A stretch of DNA of 64,000 nucleotides from a virus. The stretch lies in the IMG/VR virus record IMGVR_UViG_3300032285_004054, positions 1 to 64,000 of that record; one strand, 5' to 3'. The notes below the pieces were generated by a model. The model did no database searches and was not told the DNA's origin. It was given only the letters and a program-made list of their open reading frames with translations. This document shows positions 39,946 to 47,297 of the stretch, one piece after another. The translations under genes were made by a program, and so were the position numbers. Every line of letters begins with the position of its first letter. The first letter of the stretch is position 1.

Positions 39946-40434
39946 TTACTTTACAGAATAAATCCGATAAAGAATTCTAACAGGATCCTCTGACTTATCT
40001 TCAGCAATTTCGTGTAGATGTTGCTTTGTAAACTTGTCAAAGGCATGCTTGTCGGCGTAGTCCTTAATAAATTGCTTTAAAGAGTTGACATCTATTTCAC
40101 GGAACTTAGAAGGTGAGAAGTTTGTGATATCAAGATTGAATGCATCATCAATCTCGTCTCCTAAATCACGAATAATGTTACGTTGAAGACCTGTATTAAA
40201 ATGAGAATATAACTTCTTTTCAGACTTAAAAGGTCTGTAAGGAGCTTCATCTTCGTAGTCTTCAACTGTAGCTGTAGGAAGTGCTGTTTCAAGTACAGCG
40301 TTAAAGCTAGGTGTATTTTCCTTTAGGATCTTGGCGTACTTAGATTCCTTAAGAATATTACGCTCTTCATCAGTAAGCTTCTTTCCTTTTAGGAAATAGT
40401 CTTCAGCAAGTCTTTTGAGTTCTTTTTTATTCAT
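39946..40434 (-). CDS. Helical hypothetical protein near MoxR gene
   Basis: 162 aa. The N-terminal 60 residues contain several LxE motifs (RLAED, ILKES, ILKEN, VLETA), any of which could be prohead protease sites. The rest is charged helix ending IAEDKSEDPVRILYRIYS. It starts 4 nt after the MoxR stop, so it is part of the MoxR-VWA unit. Function unknown. Confidence 0.6.
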   Translation of the reverse strand: MNKKELKRLAEDYFLKGKKLTDEERNILKESKYAKILKENTPSFNAVLETALPTATVEDYEDEAPYRPFKSEKKLYSHFNTGLQRNIIRDLGDEIDDAFNLDITNFSPSKFREIDVNSLKQFIKDYADKHAFDKFTKQHLHEIAEDKSEDPVRILYRIYSVK

Positions 40435-40438
40435 ATGA

Positions 40439-41929
40439 TTATTCTCCTCCCTTCATGATCTTAACGACCTTAGGTAGTGTAGTCTTTAAGAACTTCTCCT
40501 TAATAGCAGGATCGTAATTCCAGTGTTGGAGGAATTCCATAGTACCTGCAAATTGCTTTGTAGGTAGATCTGTTCTAAGGTTAGTCCAAAGAATGGTTAC
40601 CCATTCAGGGTGTAGATGATTACTAAGTGTAGCTAATCCTGCGAGTATATCCAGGTCATCCTGTGTAGGTTCTTTACCTCCTGCTACATCATTTGTAACA
40701 ACTCTAACCTTATTAATGAAGAAAGATACGAGAGCATTAAGCTTGTTAATGTTAGACTTATCAACATATGAATCAGGATTAGCTAACATATGCTTAATAT
40801 CAAATGAACGAAGATGCTGAATGAATTCAACGAACTTAGCACCCCACTTCCAACCACACTTAGCAGAAGCATATGTATTGATAAGCTTGTAGAGACCTAC
40901 TTCATTAGCTCTACCGTTTTGCTCATCTTCGTAATACTTCTCGTAAATCTTCTTTAAGATCTTTGTTAAAGCTTTAAAGCTACGAGGTGAAGGAGCGCCA
41001 CTATTAGCTTTTGGCTTATAGATGAAATTCTCTTCAGGAGCTGATTTAACGAAAGCAACAATACGAGGATCAATCTTAGCGTGTTCGGCCCACTTAAGCC
41101 ATTCATGTGGATCAGCTACTAGTACACCGGCTGTAAAACGAGATGTTAAAGCTTCTTCAAGTTCATCATCTCTATCTGTTAGGTTACCAGCACCCATTAC
41201 AGCGATTTCACTACCTAATTGTTCGTCACCGATTTGACGTTCTTCAGAGTTAACAACGGAATAAAGAGACTGACGTACGTCTTGACGACCTTGATTAATT
41301 TCGTCAAAGAAAAGAATACCATCAGCTTCAGGACGAGTTACAAAAGCAATCCAGTCCATCTTTTTATACTGTAAGAAGTCTTCAGGTGATGTTAGATTAG
41401 GAATACCTGAGAAGTCAGAAGGTTCCAGACGCTTTGTTCTTACGTCAACAAGTACGAAATATTGTGTAGGGTTCTTGATATACTCAGCCTTTTGAGCTGC
41501 ACTTGATCTATTCCATTCAGCGAACTTTTTACCTTTTTGCTTAGATATAGCATCACCGATATTCTTAATAATAGCACTCTTACCGATACCAGGTTCACCG
41601 TATATAAGTAATGGTTCTTTTGTATCGTAGGATAAATTGACCATCATGTAGAAGGTCTTATAATCCATCTCAGGGAGATCTGTCTCCATATAAGGACGGA
41701 TAGCAGGGTCATCCATCGCACGAATATTGTCGAGATCAGGATTATCAACAGGTAGCTTAGGAGGATTTTGATTTAAGCTCTGTACTAAACCGGCTCCTTG
41801 TTGAGCAGTTTGTGCTGCTTGTGGATTTGAAGGAGCAGGAGCTGCAGCAGCTGCTTTTGGTTTAGGAGCTTCATTTAGTATGTTACTATAAGCTTCCTGT
41901 AAAGACATAATATCCTTAAAAAGTTTCAT
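40439..41929 (-). CDS. MoxR-like AAA+ ATPase
   Basis: 496 aa. Walker A GEPGIGKS (111-118), Walker B GILFFDEI (203-210) and the following NQGRQDVRQSLYSVV sensor region are typical of MoxR/RavA-type AAA+ proteins. The N-terminus MKLFKDIMSLQEAYSNILNEA carries two prohead-protease-like sites (LQE|A, LNE|A), and then an Ala/Pro-rich linker (25-60). MoxR proteins act with VWA partners as chaperones that insert metals or remodel complexes; the VWA partner is the next gene upstream. Perfect TATAAATA late promoter. Confidence 0.85.
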   Translation of the reverse strand: MKLFKDIMSLQEAYSNILNEAPKPKAAAAAPAPSNPQAAQTAQQGAGLVQSLNQNPPKLPVDNPDLDNIRAMDDPAIRPYMETDLPEMDYKTFYMMVNLSYDTKEPLLIYGEPGIGKSAIIKNIGDAISKQKGKKFAEWNRSSAAQKAEYIKNPTQYFVLVDVRTKRLEPSDFSGIPNLTSPEDFLQYKKMDWIAFVTRPEADGILFFDEINQGRQDVRQSLYSVVNSEERQIGDEQLGSEIAVMGAGNLTDRDDELEEALTSRFTAGVLVADPHEWLKWAEHAKIDPRIVAFVKSAPEENFIYKPKANSGAPSPRSFKALTKILKKIYEKYYEDEQNGRANEVGLYKLINTYASAKCGWKWGAKFVEFIQHLRSFDIKHMLANPDSYVDKSNINKLNALVSFFINKVRVVTNDVAGGKEPTQDDLDILAGLATLSNHLHPEWVTILWTNLRTDLPTKQFAGTMEFLQHWNYDPAIKEKFLKTTLPKVVKIMKGGE

Positions 41930-41942
41930 ATTAATCGTATAT

Positions 41943-41950
41943 TATTTATA
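41943..41950 (-). promoter_or_regulatory. T4-type late promoter, perfect consensus
   Basis: TATAAATA on the minus strand, 13 nt before ATG 41929, overlapping the stop of the VWA gene. Confidence 0.65.
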
Positions 41951-43796
41951 CGTCGACAGGGAATACTTTGCCCTTTTTCTCTAAAATGTCGTATCTACCA
42001 TCACCATTAACCATGAAAATTAGATTCTTTTGAGGGTTCTTAACTTCAGGTAATTGAGGATTATCTTCAACGTAACCGTCAGTGAAGTAAATGATATTAT
42101 CGACCTTTGTTATTTTTAAATGATCTAGTAATTTCTTAACACTTGACATTAAAGTGCCGCCTTCCTTAACAGGGAGCTGTTTAACCTTGGCCATAATAGC
42201 AGGTACAGATGATTTTTTACTATTTACAATCTCGTGATAATAAGCATTAACATTCCAAAGAATGAGCATTAATTCTACTTCCTTAAACTGTTTTAATAAC
42301 TGGAAAATATAACCAATATAGATGCTAAGCACTTCATCGTTAATAGAACCACTTGTATCGATAGCAATAATGGTTTTAACCTTCTCTTGCTCTTTTATAG
42401 TGCGTCCTTGATAAACAAGATTAGATGCTCCTCTACTACCTGTAGCAGCAGCCATTCTAATATTAGGCTTGGACATATCAGATCTTAGCTGATTAGAAGG
42501 TTTAATAACATCCTTTAAGATTTGTCTCCAATCTACTTTAACCTTTTCTTCACCGAACTTATTACGAAAACCGCCTTCAGCATTACCTCTGTTAGAGGCC
42601 TGTTGCTTAGCTCGATCAACCTTATTCCTCATATCGGCTTTCTTTTGAGCTTCAGTTGTCCCTGGTGCAGGCTGGTTCTTATTGTAGATAGGGTTATCTG
42701 AAGGCATATTAACTTGTCCCGGAGATCCCTTACCTGCTGTAATATGCTTATCGAGTTGTTCTTGTTTACCTGCTAGTGATTCTTTGAATGTAGTATCGTC
42801 TTTTAAGCCTTGGTCTTCTTTTTGTTGACCGCCTTGTCCCTGACCTTTACCTTGTTGTTGCTGTTGATCGTCTTGTCCTTGGCCCTGACCTTCTTGTTCG
42901 TTGCCTTGTTGACCTTGAGCTTGTTGATCACCTTGCCCAGGCTGTGGTTGCCCGCTTTGACCTTGACCAGGCTGTGGTTGCCCGCTTTGACCTTGACCTT
43001 GTTGAGAGTTGCCTTGTTGATTCTGATTCTGGTTACCTTTCTTCTTCTCTTGTTCGTTGTCGAGCTTCTCAAATACCTTGTAAAGCTCTTCAGCTGTCAT
43101 GTCGGTAATGTCTGTACCTGCTACCTCCATAGCATGTTCCATAGGAGGTAGTACCCAACGACCACCTTCCTGTAGCGGTAGACAGCCAATAGAAGGAAGT
43201 TTATAACCAGACTCAAGAATATCTCTATTCATGACGAAGTCAGTAGCAACGTTCCAGAGTGTATGATCTTTGCGACCTTTTCTAAAGAATGTATTATTAG
43301 CAATGTGAAGAGTCTCGTGTAATAGAACACCAATAACTTCTTCGTAAGAAAGCTGCTTTAAAGCAAAATTGGGATTAATATAGATATTCCCGTAATCATC
43401 TACACCCATTGTAGGTACATCGTATGTAACTACTGTTTTAAGATTCTGTAATAGAATACCATAGTAAGGAGCGCGCTTATAAAGTTCGTAACGTGCTCTT
43501 GTTAGAAGGTTATCGAGTCTTGTAAGCTCATCTGTAGAAAGTTCTTGATACTGATTCTCTTGAGAGTTAAGCGCGACATCGAGCTGTCTTTCAATTTCAT
43601 CAATCTGCTCATCAGACATCCCTTGTTTCTTTAATTCCTTTCTCTGCTTATCAGACATCTTATAAGGCTCACCAGGCTTTCTAGGGTTAGGATTTTCGTT
43701 AACCTCGGTTAATAGCCTACTTTGAGGTAATCTAGCTTCAAAAATCAATCTAGAATAGACACTCGAAAGCTGTTTGTCTTCTTTTCTATAGTACAT
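41946..43796 (-). CDS. VWA-domain protein with N-terminal metallopeptidase-like domain (MoxR partner)
   Basis: 616 aa. Residues 1-31 contain LIFE|A and LLTE|V, prohead-protease-like sites. HETLH (160-164) is the zinc motif of a DUF2201-type metallopeptidase-like domain. Residues ~250-345 are a Gln/Gly-rich low-complexity linker, including a perfect 10-residue duplication. DTSGS (480-484) is the MIDAS of a von Willebrand A domain, which continues to the end. Similar DUF2201-VWA proteins pair with MoxR ATPases in bacteria and some myoviruses. Confidence 0.8.
   Translation of the reverse strand: MYYRKEDKQLSSVYSRLIFEARLPQSRLLTEVNENPNPRKPGEPYKMSDKQRKELKKQGMSDEQIDEIERQLDVALNSQENQYQELSTDELTRLDNLLTRARYELYKRAPYYGILLQNLKTVVTYDVPTMGVDDYGNIYINPNFALKQLSYEEVIGVLLHETLHIANNTFFRKGRKDHTLWNVATDFVMNRDILESGYKLPSIGCLPLQEGGRWVLPPMEHAMEVAGTDITDMTAEELYKVFEKLDNEQEKKKGNQNQNQQGNSQQGQGQSGQPQPGQGQSGQPQPGQGDQQAQGQQGNEQEGQGQGQDDQQQQQGKGQGQGGQQKEDQGLKDDTTFKESLAGKQEQLDKHITAGKGSPGQVNMPSDNPIYNKNQPAPGTTEAQKKADMRNKVDRAKQQASNRGNAEGGFRNKFGEEKVKVDWRQILKDVIKPSNQLRSDMSKPNIRMAAATGSRGASNLVYQGRTIKEQEKVKTIIAIDTSGSINDEVLSIYIGYIFQLLKQFKEVELMLILWNVNAYYHEIVNSKKSSVPAIMAKVKQLPVKEGGTLMSSVKKLLDHLKITKVDNIIYFTDGYVEDNPQLPEVKNPQKNLIFMVNGDGRYDILEKKGKVFPVDV
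42938..42997 (-). repeat. 30-bp tandem duplication in the VWA linker
   Basis: Two adjacent identical 30-nt units encoding the Gln/Pro/Gly unit GQSGQPQPGQ, inside the low-complexity linker. Confidence 0.75.
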
Positions 43797-43804
43797 GAAT
43801 ATAT

Positions 43805-43812
43805 TATTTATT
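43805..43812 (-). promoter_or_regulatory. Late promoter
   Basis: AATAAATA on the minus strand, 8 nt before ATG 43796. Confidence 0.5.
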
Positions 43813-43820
43813 AAAAAAGC

Positions 43821-43895
43821 TGGAGCATCGGGTGAGAATCGAACTCACTATAAAGGGTTTTGCAGACCCTTGCCTGGCCAGTTAGCTTCCGATGC
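43821..43895 (-). tRNA. tRNA-Cys (GCA)
   Basis: 75 nt including an encoded CCA. The acceptor stem GCATCGG/CCGATGC is perfect, T-arm GTGAG-TTCGATT-CTCAC, anticodon loop centred on GCA, discriminator U73 as normal for Cys. Confidence 0.95.
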
Positions 43896-43896
43896 A

Positions 43897-44028
43897 TTAT
43901 TTTATAATTTTATGAAGAATTTTAGAAATAATCAATGCTAAAATTTTAACAGTATATACAAATAGCCCTAATGCAAGAAAAGGTAAGATCATTAGGCCGA
44001 AACCTACACCCTCATCAGCGGTGAGCAT
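43897..44028 (-). CDS. Small membrane protein between tRNAs (43 aa)
   Basis: ATG 44028 lies 5 nt after CATAAATA, a late-type promoter element that overlaps the 3' end of the tRNA-Ser gene. The product has an acidic start (MLTADEGVG) and then a ~30-residue hydrophobic stretch with a Lys-rich end, so it is probably a single-pass membrane protein. The longer frame reaching into the tRNA is rejected. Confidence 0.55.
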   Translation of the reverse strand: MLTADEGVGFGLMILPFLALGLFVYTVKILALIISKILHKIIK

Positions 44029-44039
44029 GTAAGTATTTA

Positions 44040-44130
44040 TGGAGGAAGCGGAGGGATTCGAACCCTCGGAGGCGATAAAACCTCTGCAGTTTAGTAAACT
44101 GCTGCAATAGGCCAGCTCTGCCACACTTCC
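44040..44130 (-). tRNA. tRNA-Ser, anticodon ACU (unusual)
   Basis: 91 nt with encoded CCA. Acceptor GGAAGTG/CGCTTCC, a class II long variable arm (GAGG...CCTC type), T-arm GAGGG-TTCGAAT-CCCTC. The anticodon stem GCAGT/ACTGC leaves the loop TTACTAA, so the anticodon is ACU, reading AGU (Ser). Most bacterial and phage tRNAs for this box use GCU. Discriminator U73 is also unusual for Ser. Confidence 0.85.
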
Positions 44131-44137
44131 AAATACT

Positions 44138-44665
44138 TTATACTAAATCTTTAAAATAATGTCCTTGCTTATCCTTTTCAGATAATACAGGATATGGTAC
44201 ATCCCAGCTTATATTCAAATCCGGATCATTCCACATTAAAGTTTTTTCATATTCAGGATATCTAAAATCAGATACAAGATACTGAAACACTGCTTTTTCA
44301 GATTTTACATGAAAGCCATGAGCACAACCTTCAGGGACATAAATCAAAGTATCTCCTCTGAGTAACTGCGAGTCCCATTGACCAAATGTTGGAGAGTCTT
44401 TTCTTAGATCAACAAAAACATCTAATACAGTACCAGAACTAACCCAAACTAATTTTGCTTGAGGATGTTCAGATTGGTAATGTAGACCTCTTAAAACATT
44501 TTGTTTTGAAACACTACGATTCATCTGAACAAACTTTGTATCAATACCTAATACTGTACTAAAGTCTTGCAAATTCCAAGTTTCAGAAAATGAACCTCTA
44601 TCATCTTCATACACTTTTGGCTCAATAACCCAAGCCCCTTTTACTTTTGTTTCTTTGACTATCAT
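44138..44665 (-). CDS. rmlC: dTDP-4-dehydrorhamnose 3,5-epimerase-like (RmlC)
   Basis: 175 aa, family length. VLRGLHYQ (~54-61) is the RmlC signature; KLVWVSSGTVLDVFVDLR and VPEGCAHGFHV supply the cupin core and catalytic His/Tyr region. It performs the second or third step of dTDP-rhamnose-type sugar synthesis. It overlaps the rmlB-like gene by 4 nt (ATGA). RmlA and RmlD are absent here and may come from the host. Confidence 0.85.
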   Translation of the reverse strand: MIVKETKVKGAWVIEPKVYEDDRGSFSETWNLQDFSTVLGIDTKFVQMNRSVSKQNVLRGLHYQSEHPQAKLVWVSSGTVLDVFVDLRKDSPTFGQWDSQLLRGDTLIYVPEGCAHGFHVKSEKAVFQYLVSDFRYPEYEKTLMWNDPDLNISWDVPYPVLSEKDKQGHYFKDLV

Positions 44666-45648
44666 TGCATCCAGGCCCTGTTTTTGAGTGTCCAGGCAAT
44701 TACATCTCTTAAAGAATCTTCAAAGTCTAATTCAGGTTTCCAACCAAGAGATTTTAGCTTTGAATCATCCAGAGCGTATTTCTTATCATAACCTGGTCGA
44801 ATTGCTGTCTCTTCTACGAGTTCAATCTTAGCAGGTATGTTCATAATGTGAGAGATCTTATCTACTAGATCAACGTTACTAATTTCATCATGACCTCCAA
44901 CATGATAACGATCAGGGAGCTCTTCAAAGTCTGCACTTGTATAAGGAGCTACCCATCTCTGCATTACAAAATTAATTGCCGAGCAAAGATTACGAACGTG
45001 AATATATTTTCTCGCACCAGACTTACCATTACTAGAATAGATAGGAATCGTCTTACCTTCGTAGATGTATTTGATTGTCTTCGGAATCATCTTCTCTACA
45101 TTTTGCATCTTACCAAACATATTTTGACAATTAATAATCGCTAAAGGTGTTCCATAGGTTCTCCAATAAGAGATAGCAATAGCTTCCTGACATGCCTTGG
45201 AAGCTGAATAAGGATTAGATGGGACAATCTTAGCCCATTCCTTATGAGGTACATCATAGTACTGACCATAGACTTCATCCGTAGAAAGATGAATAAACTT
45301 CTCTACATTCTTTCTCTTTGCGAAGTCTAATATATTAAGAATAAGATTTACATTGTTAAGAACAACTGAATCAGGATTTGAAATTGAACGATCAATAGCT
45401 GACTCACTTGCTATATTAACGATAATATCAACATCACCTATCTTAGTAGAAAGAACCGGTGAAATAGGTGTATTGAGATCGTGAGTGAAATGACTGAATC
45501 TTTCGTTCTTTGTAATTCTCTGAGAGTCGCCCATATGTCTGAGTGAGTCTAAACCAATTACTTCTACTGTCGGATCTTTTTCTAAAAGGTATTCTACAAA
45601 GTTTGCTCCAACAAAACCTGCACTACCTGTTACTAGTATTCGTTTCAT
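44662..45648 (-). CDS. rmlB: dTDP-glucose 4,6-dehydratase-like (RmlB), extended SDR
   Basis: 328 aa. NAD-binding GSAGFVG (8-14), catalytic STDEVYG (~123-129) and YSASK (~147-151) of extended short-chain dehydrogenases, with the 4,6-dehydratase Asp-Glu pair in the TDEVYG loop. Paired with RmlC, it would make a dTDP-4-keto-6-deoxy-sugar. The product could decorate virion glycoproteins, DNA bases (a GT2-like enzyme is encoded at 31586) or the host surface. Confidence 0.85.
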   Translation of the reverse strand: MKRILVTGSAGFVGANFVEYLLEKDPTVEVIGLDSLRHMGDSQRITKNERFSHFTHDLNTPISPVLSTKIGDVDIIVNIASESAIDRSISNPDSVVLNNVNLILNILDFAKRKNVEKFIHLSTDEVYGQYYDVPHKEWAKIVPSNPYSASKACQEAIAISYWRTYGTPLAIINCQNMFGKMQNVEKMIPKTIKYIYEGKTIPIYSSNGKSGARKYIHVRNLCSAINFVMQRWVAPYTSADFEELPDRYHVGGHDEISNVDLVDKISHIMNIPAKIELVEETAIRPGYDKKYALDDSKLKSLGWKPELDFEDSLRDVIAWTLKNRAWMQ

Positions 45649-45699
45649 AAAATCTAATTATATTGCACCAGGTGCTCAATCTAGGCGCTAAATTAAACT

Positions 45700-46185
45700 T
45701 TATTTAACCTCAATACTAATATTGTGTACCTCCGGTTTCACAACAGGTACCTTAACTCGTAGTAACCCGTCTGTGTATGTTGATGAGATGTTCTTAACGT
45801 CCGTATTGTCATTAAGCGTGAAGGACAATTGTCCCTTCCTACGGCTAATGCCTTTACGATGGAAGTGTATAGTCTCATCATGTTCGACCTCTTCCTTATT
45901 AACTGCAATCAAGAGTTTACCTTCCTTGACTGTTACGTTAATATTTTCCTTTCCTACGCCAGCCAATGCTACTTCGATGTAGTAGGTGACCGGATTACCG
46001 TCTGGATCGGTTTCTGATACGATGTTATAAGGATAGACTGCATTTGGAATATCAAATGCTTTATCGAAGTCCTTAAAGACATCACTTAGCCAGCTTTCAT
46101 TAAACAGAGCTGGGAGGTGGCTGTACCCCGCGCCCTGGGCAGGAACGAGCCTGCCGACTGTGTATGGTGTTATTGTTGTTGTCAT
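45700..46185 (-). CDS. Small heat-shock protein, Hsp20/alpha-crystallin
   Basis: 161 aa. The alpha-crystallin domain spans ~50-150 with the typical strands ITVTVKEGKLLIAV-like (~84-97), the G-x-L strand (LLRVKVPV, ~144-151) and a short C-terminal tail with an I-x-V-like motif. It holds unfolded proteins in an ATP-independent way. Unlike most genes here it has a clear ribosome site (AAAGGAG). Viral Hsp20s are best known in T4-like cyanophages. Confidence 0.88.
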   Translation of the reverse strand: MTTTITPYTVGRLVPAQGAGYSHLPALFNESWLSDVFKDFDKAFDIPNAVYPYNIVSETDPDGNPVTYYIEVALAGVGKENINVTVKEGKLLIAVNKEEVEHDETIHFHRKGISRRKGQLSFTLNDNTDVKNISSTYTDGLLRVKVPVVKPEVHNISIEVK

Positions 46186-46192
46186 ATTTTTT

Positions 46193-46199
46193 CTCCTTT
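46193..46199 (-). promoter_or_regulatory. Strong Shine-Dalgarno of hsp20
   Basis: AAAGGAG, 7 nt before the ATG at 46185. Notable because most genes with promoters in this window lack a Shine-Dalgarno. Confidence 0.7.
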
Positions 46200-46255
46200 A
46201 TTAAGCGAGTTAATATGTTTGCTTTAGGTCTGATTGAGCACCTGAGCAAATATAA

Positions 46256-46277
46256 TTATTCTATCTTTATAGAATAA
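46256..46277. terminator. Hairpin between tRNA-Thr and hsp20
   Basis: TTATTCTAT (46256-46264) and ATAGAATAA (46269-46277) form a perfect 9-bp stem with a CTTT loop. It is AT-only in strength, so it could be a processing site or weak terminator downstream of the tRNA, or an operator for hsp20. Confidence 0.5.
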
Positions 46278-46289
46278 ATCAACAAAAAA

Positions 46290-46373
46290 TGGAGCCTGAG
46301 GTGAGATTCGAACTCACGGAGCTTGCGCGTCGGTTTACAAAACCGATCCTATTGGCCACTAAGGGACTCAGGC
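46290..46373 (-). tRNA. tRNA with UGU anticodon (Thr), enlarged variable loop
   Basis: 84 nt with encoded CCA. Acceptor GCCTGAG/CTCAGGC, anticodon stem TCGGT/ACCGA with loop TTTGTAA (anticodon UGU, reads ACA), T-arm GTGAG-TTCGAAT-CTCAC. The variable region is 12 nt (CGCGCAAGCTCC) instead of 4-5, which is class-II-like and unusual for tRNA-Thr. Confidence 0.85.
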
Positions 46374-46417
46374 GTTATTGGTCTAATATATTATCTAATT
46401 AATAACCTTAAGTCAAG

Positions 46418-46780
46418 TTATTTTTCAAAATGTTCTTCTTTTAATTTAGCATTCCAAATCTTAGCATCCTCTACAGAGTTTGGATTTATATTTTTATAAT
46501 CACCTAAATGCCCTACAAGTAAATGGCAGATAATTCCGTAACTAGCACATTCACATAATGTAATAAGATTATCAGGGTCTAATTCTAAATCAGGATGTAA
46601 GTGAAATGGTTTGATATGATGTACGTTTAATTGTTTTGTACCTTCACATATAGCACATTTTGGGTTATTCTTAAGATGTTCTTTACGTGTAGCGGTCCAT
46701 TTAGGAGAACGCTTAGGTCCTCCTGCAGGTATTTTTCCTTTAGCTACATCTAGTGTATGATTTAAACGTGTCGAAGCCAT
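46418..46780 (-). CDS. HNH endonuclease (small)
   Basis: 120 aa from ATG 46780; a TTG at 46798 is an alternative. CAIC ... LNVHHIKPFHLHPDLELD ... NLITLCE ... ICHLLVGH gives the HNH core with structural cysteines. Located between tRNA-Thr and the tmRNA, a usual place for mobile nuclease genes near RNA genes. CATAAGTA, a late-like element, lies 5 nt upstream. Homing or a packaging-type nicking role are both possible. Confidence 0.8.
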   Translation of the reverse strand: MASTRLNHTLDVAKGKIPAGGPKRSPKWTATRKEHLKNNPKCAICEGTKQLNVHHIKPFHLHPDLELDPDNLITLCECASYGIICHLLVGHLGDYKNINPNSVEDAKIWNAKLKEEHFEK

Positions 46781-46810
46781 GTAAGTACTTATGTTCAAAG
46801 TACTTTAAAT

Positions 46811-47255
46811 TGGTGGAGGCGAGGGGAGTCGAACCCCTGTGTTTATAATGTTAAGTCTGTACTTCTACACGCTTAGGTAATTTTGACATTTGGTTGAAAT
46901 AGGTTGTCGTGGCTTACCGGCCTTATGTTTGTTTCCTTACCTACTGAGTTGTACTTAGGACTCAGTTCCAGACACCGTTTATTTTATTGGCTCAGATGAC
47001 CCACCAAACCTATTGTTTAAGCTCCTAAGATTTTTAATAGGATCCAATCTTAGTTTTTAGGCTGCGAGGAGGTATTCGTCCTCAACACCGGCGAGGATCT
47101 CGTCGGCGTGATTAATACAATACTCAGCTTCAGCTAAGAGCGCATCAGTGTTGTCTTCTGCGTTTAGTTTTTTTAATCTGATTTTATAGTGGCCATCAGA
47201 TCAACCACTGCGTGCAATACAAAGTTCGATTATAAGTCGAATCCAGTACGCCCCC
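46811..47255 (-). ncRNA. ssrA: tmRNA (ssrA) with a 34-codon tag reading frame
   Basis: 445 nt with encoded CCA. The 5' end GGGGGCGTACTGGATTCGAC and 3' end CAGGGGTTCGACTCCCCTC + GCCTCCACCA form the alanyl tRNA-like domain. A 7-bp stem (ATCTGAT/ATCAGAT) occupies the PK1 position. The resume codon is inferred as GCA at 47161 (nt 95 of the RNA, after AAACTAAAC). From there 34 sense codons run to TAA (47057-47059) and end in EYLLAA, a typical protease-recognised tail. Phage tmRNAs are rare and the tag is about three times the usual length. Confidence 0.93.
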
Positions 47256-47297
47256 ATAATTTCAAAGAACTATGTATAGTTTATATTCTAACTATAT

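Larger units (their letters stand above)
45669..46244. repeat. 13-bp inverted repeat flanking the hsp20 gene
   Basis: Left CAGGTGCTCAATC (45669-45681) and right GATTGAGCACCTG (46232-46244) are perfect reverse complements about 550 bp apart, bracketing the Hsp20 gene. The left copy also overlaps the small palindrome GCACCAGGTGC (45665-45675). Confidence 0.7.

Noticed and set aside
42938-42997. Possible CRISPR-like direct repeats
   Set aside because: Units are adjacent without spacers and are in-frame coding repeats; no CRISPR array was found in the window.
42803-43072. Long ORFs on both strands across the Gln/Gly linker of the VWA gene
   Set aside because: The repeat lacks stop codons in other frames; the main frame joins two recognisable domains.
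43897-44124. A 75-codon ORF covering both the small membrane protein and most of tRNA-Ser
   Set aside because: Its first 32 codons are tRNA-Ser sequence; the ATG at 44028 with a late promoter gives a sensible 43-residue membrane protein.
47060-47161. LLAE|A inside the tmRNA tag as a prohead protease site
   Set aside because: The tag ends up on incomplete proteins destined for degradation; the match is short and likely chance.
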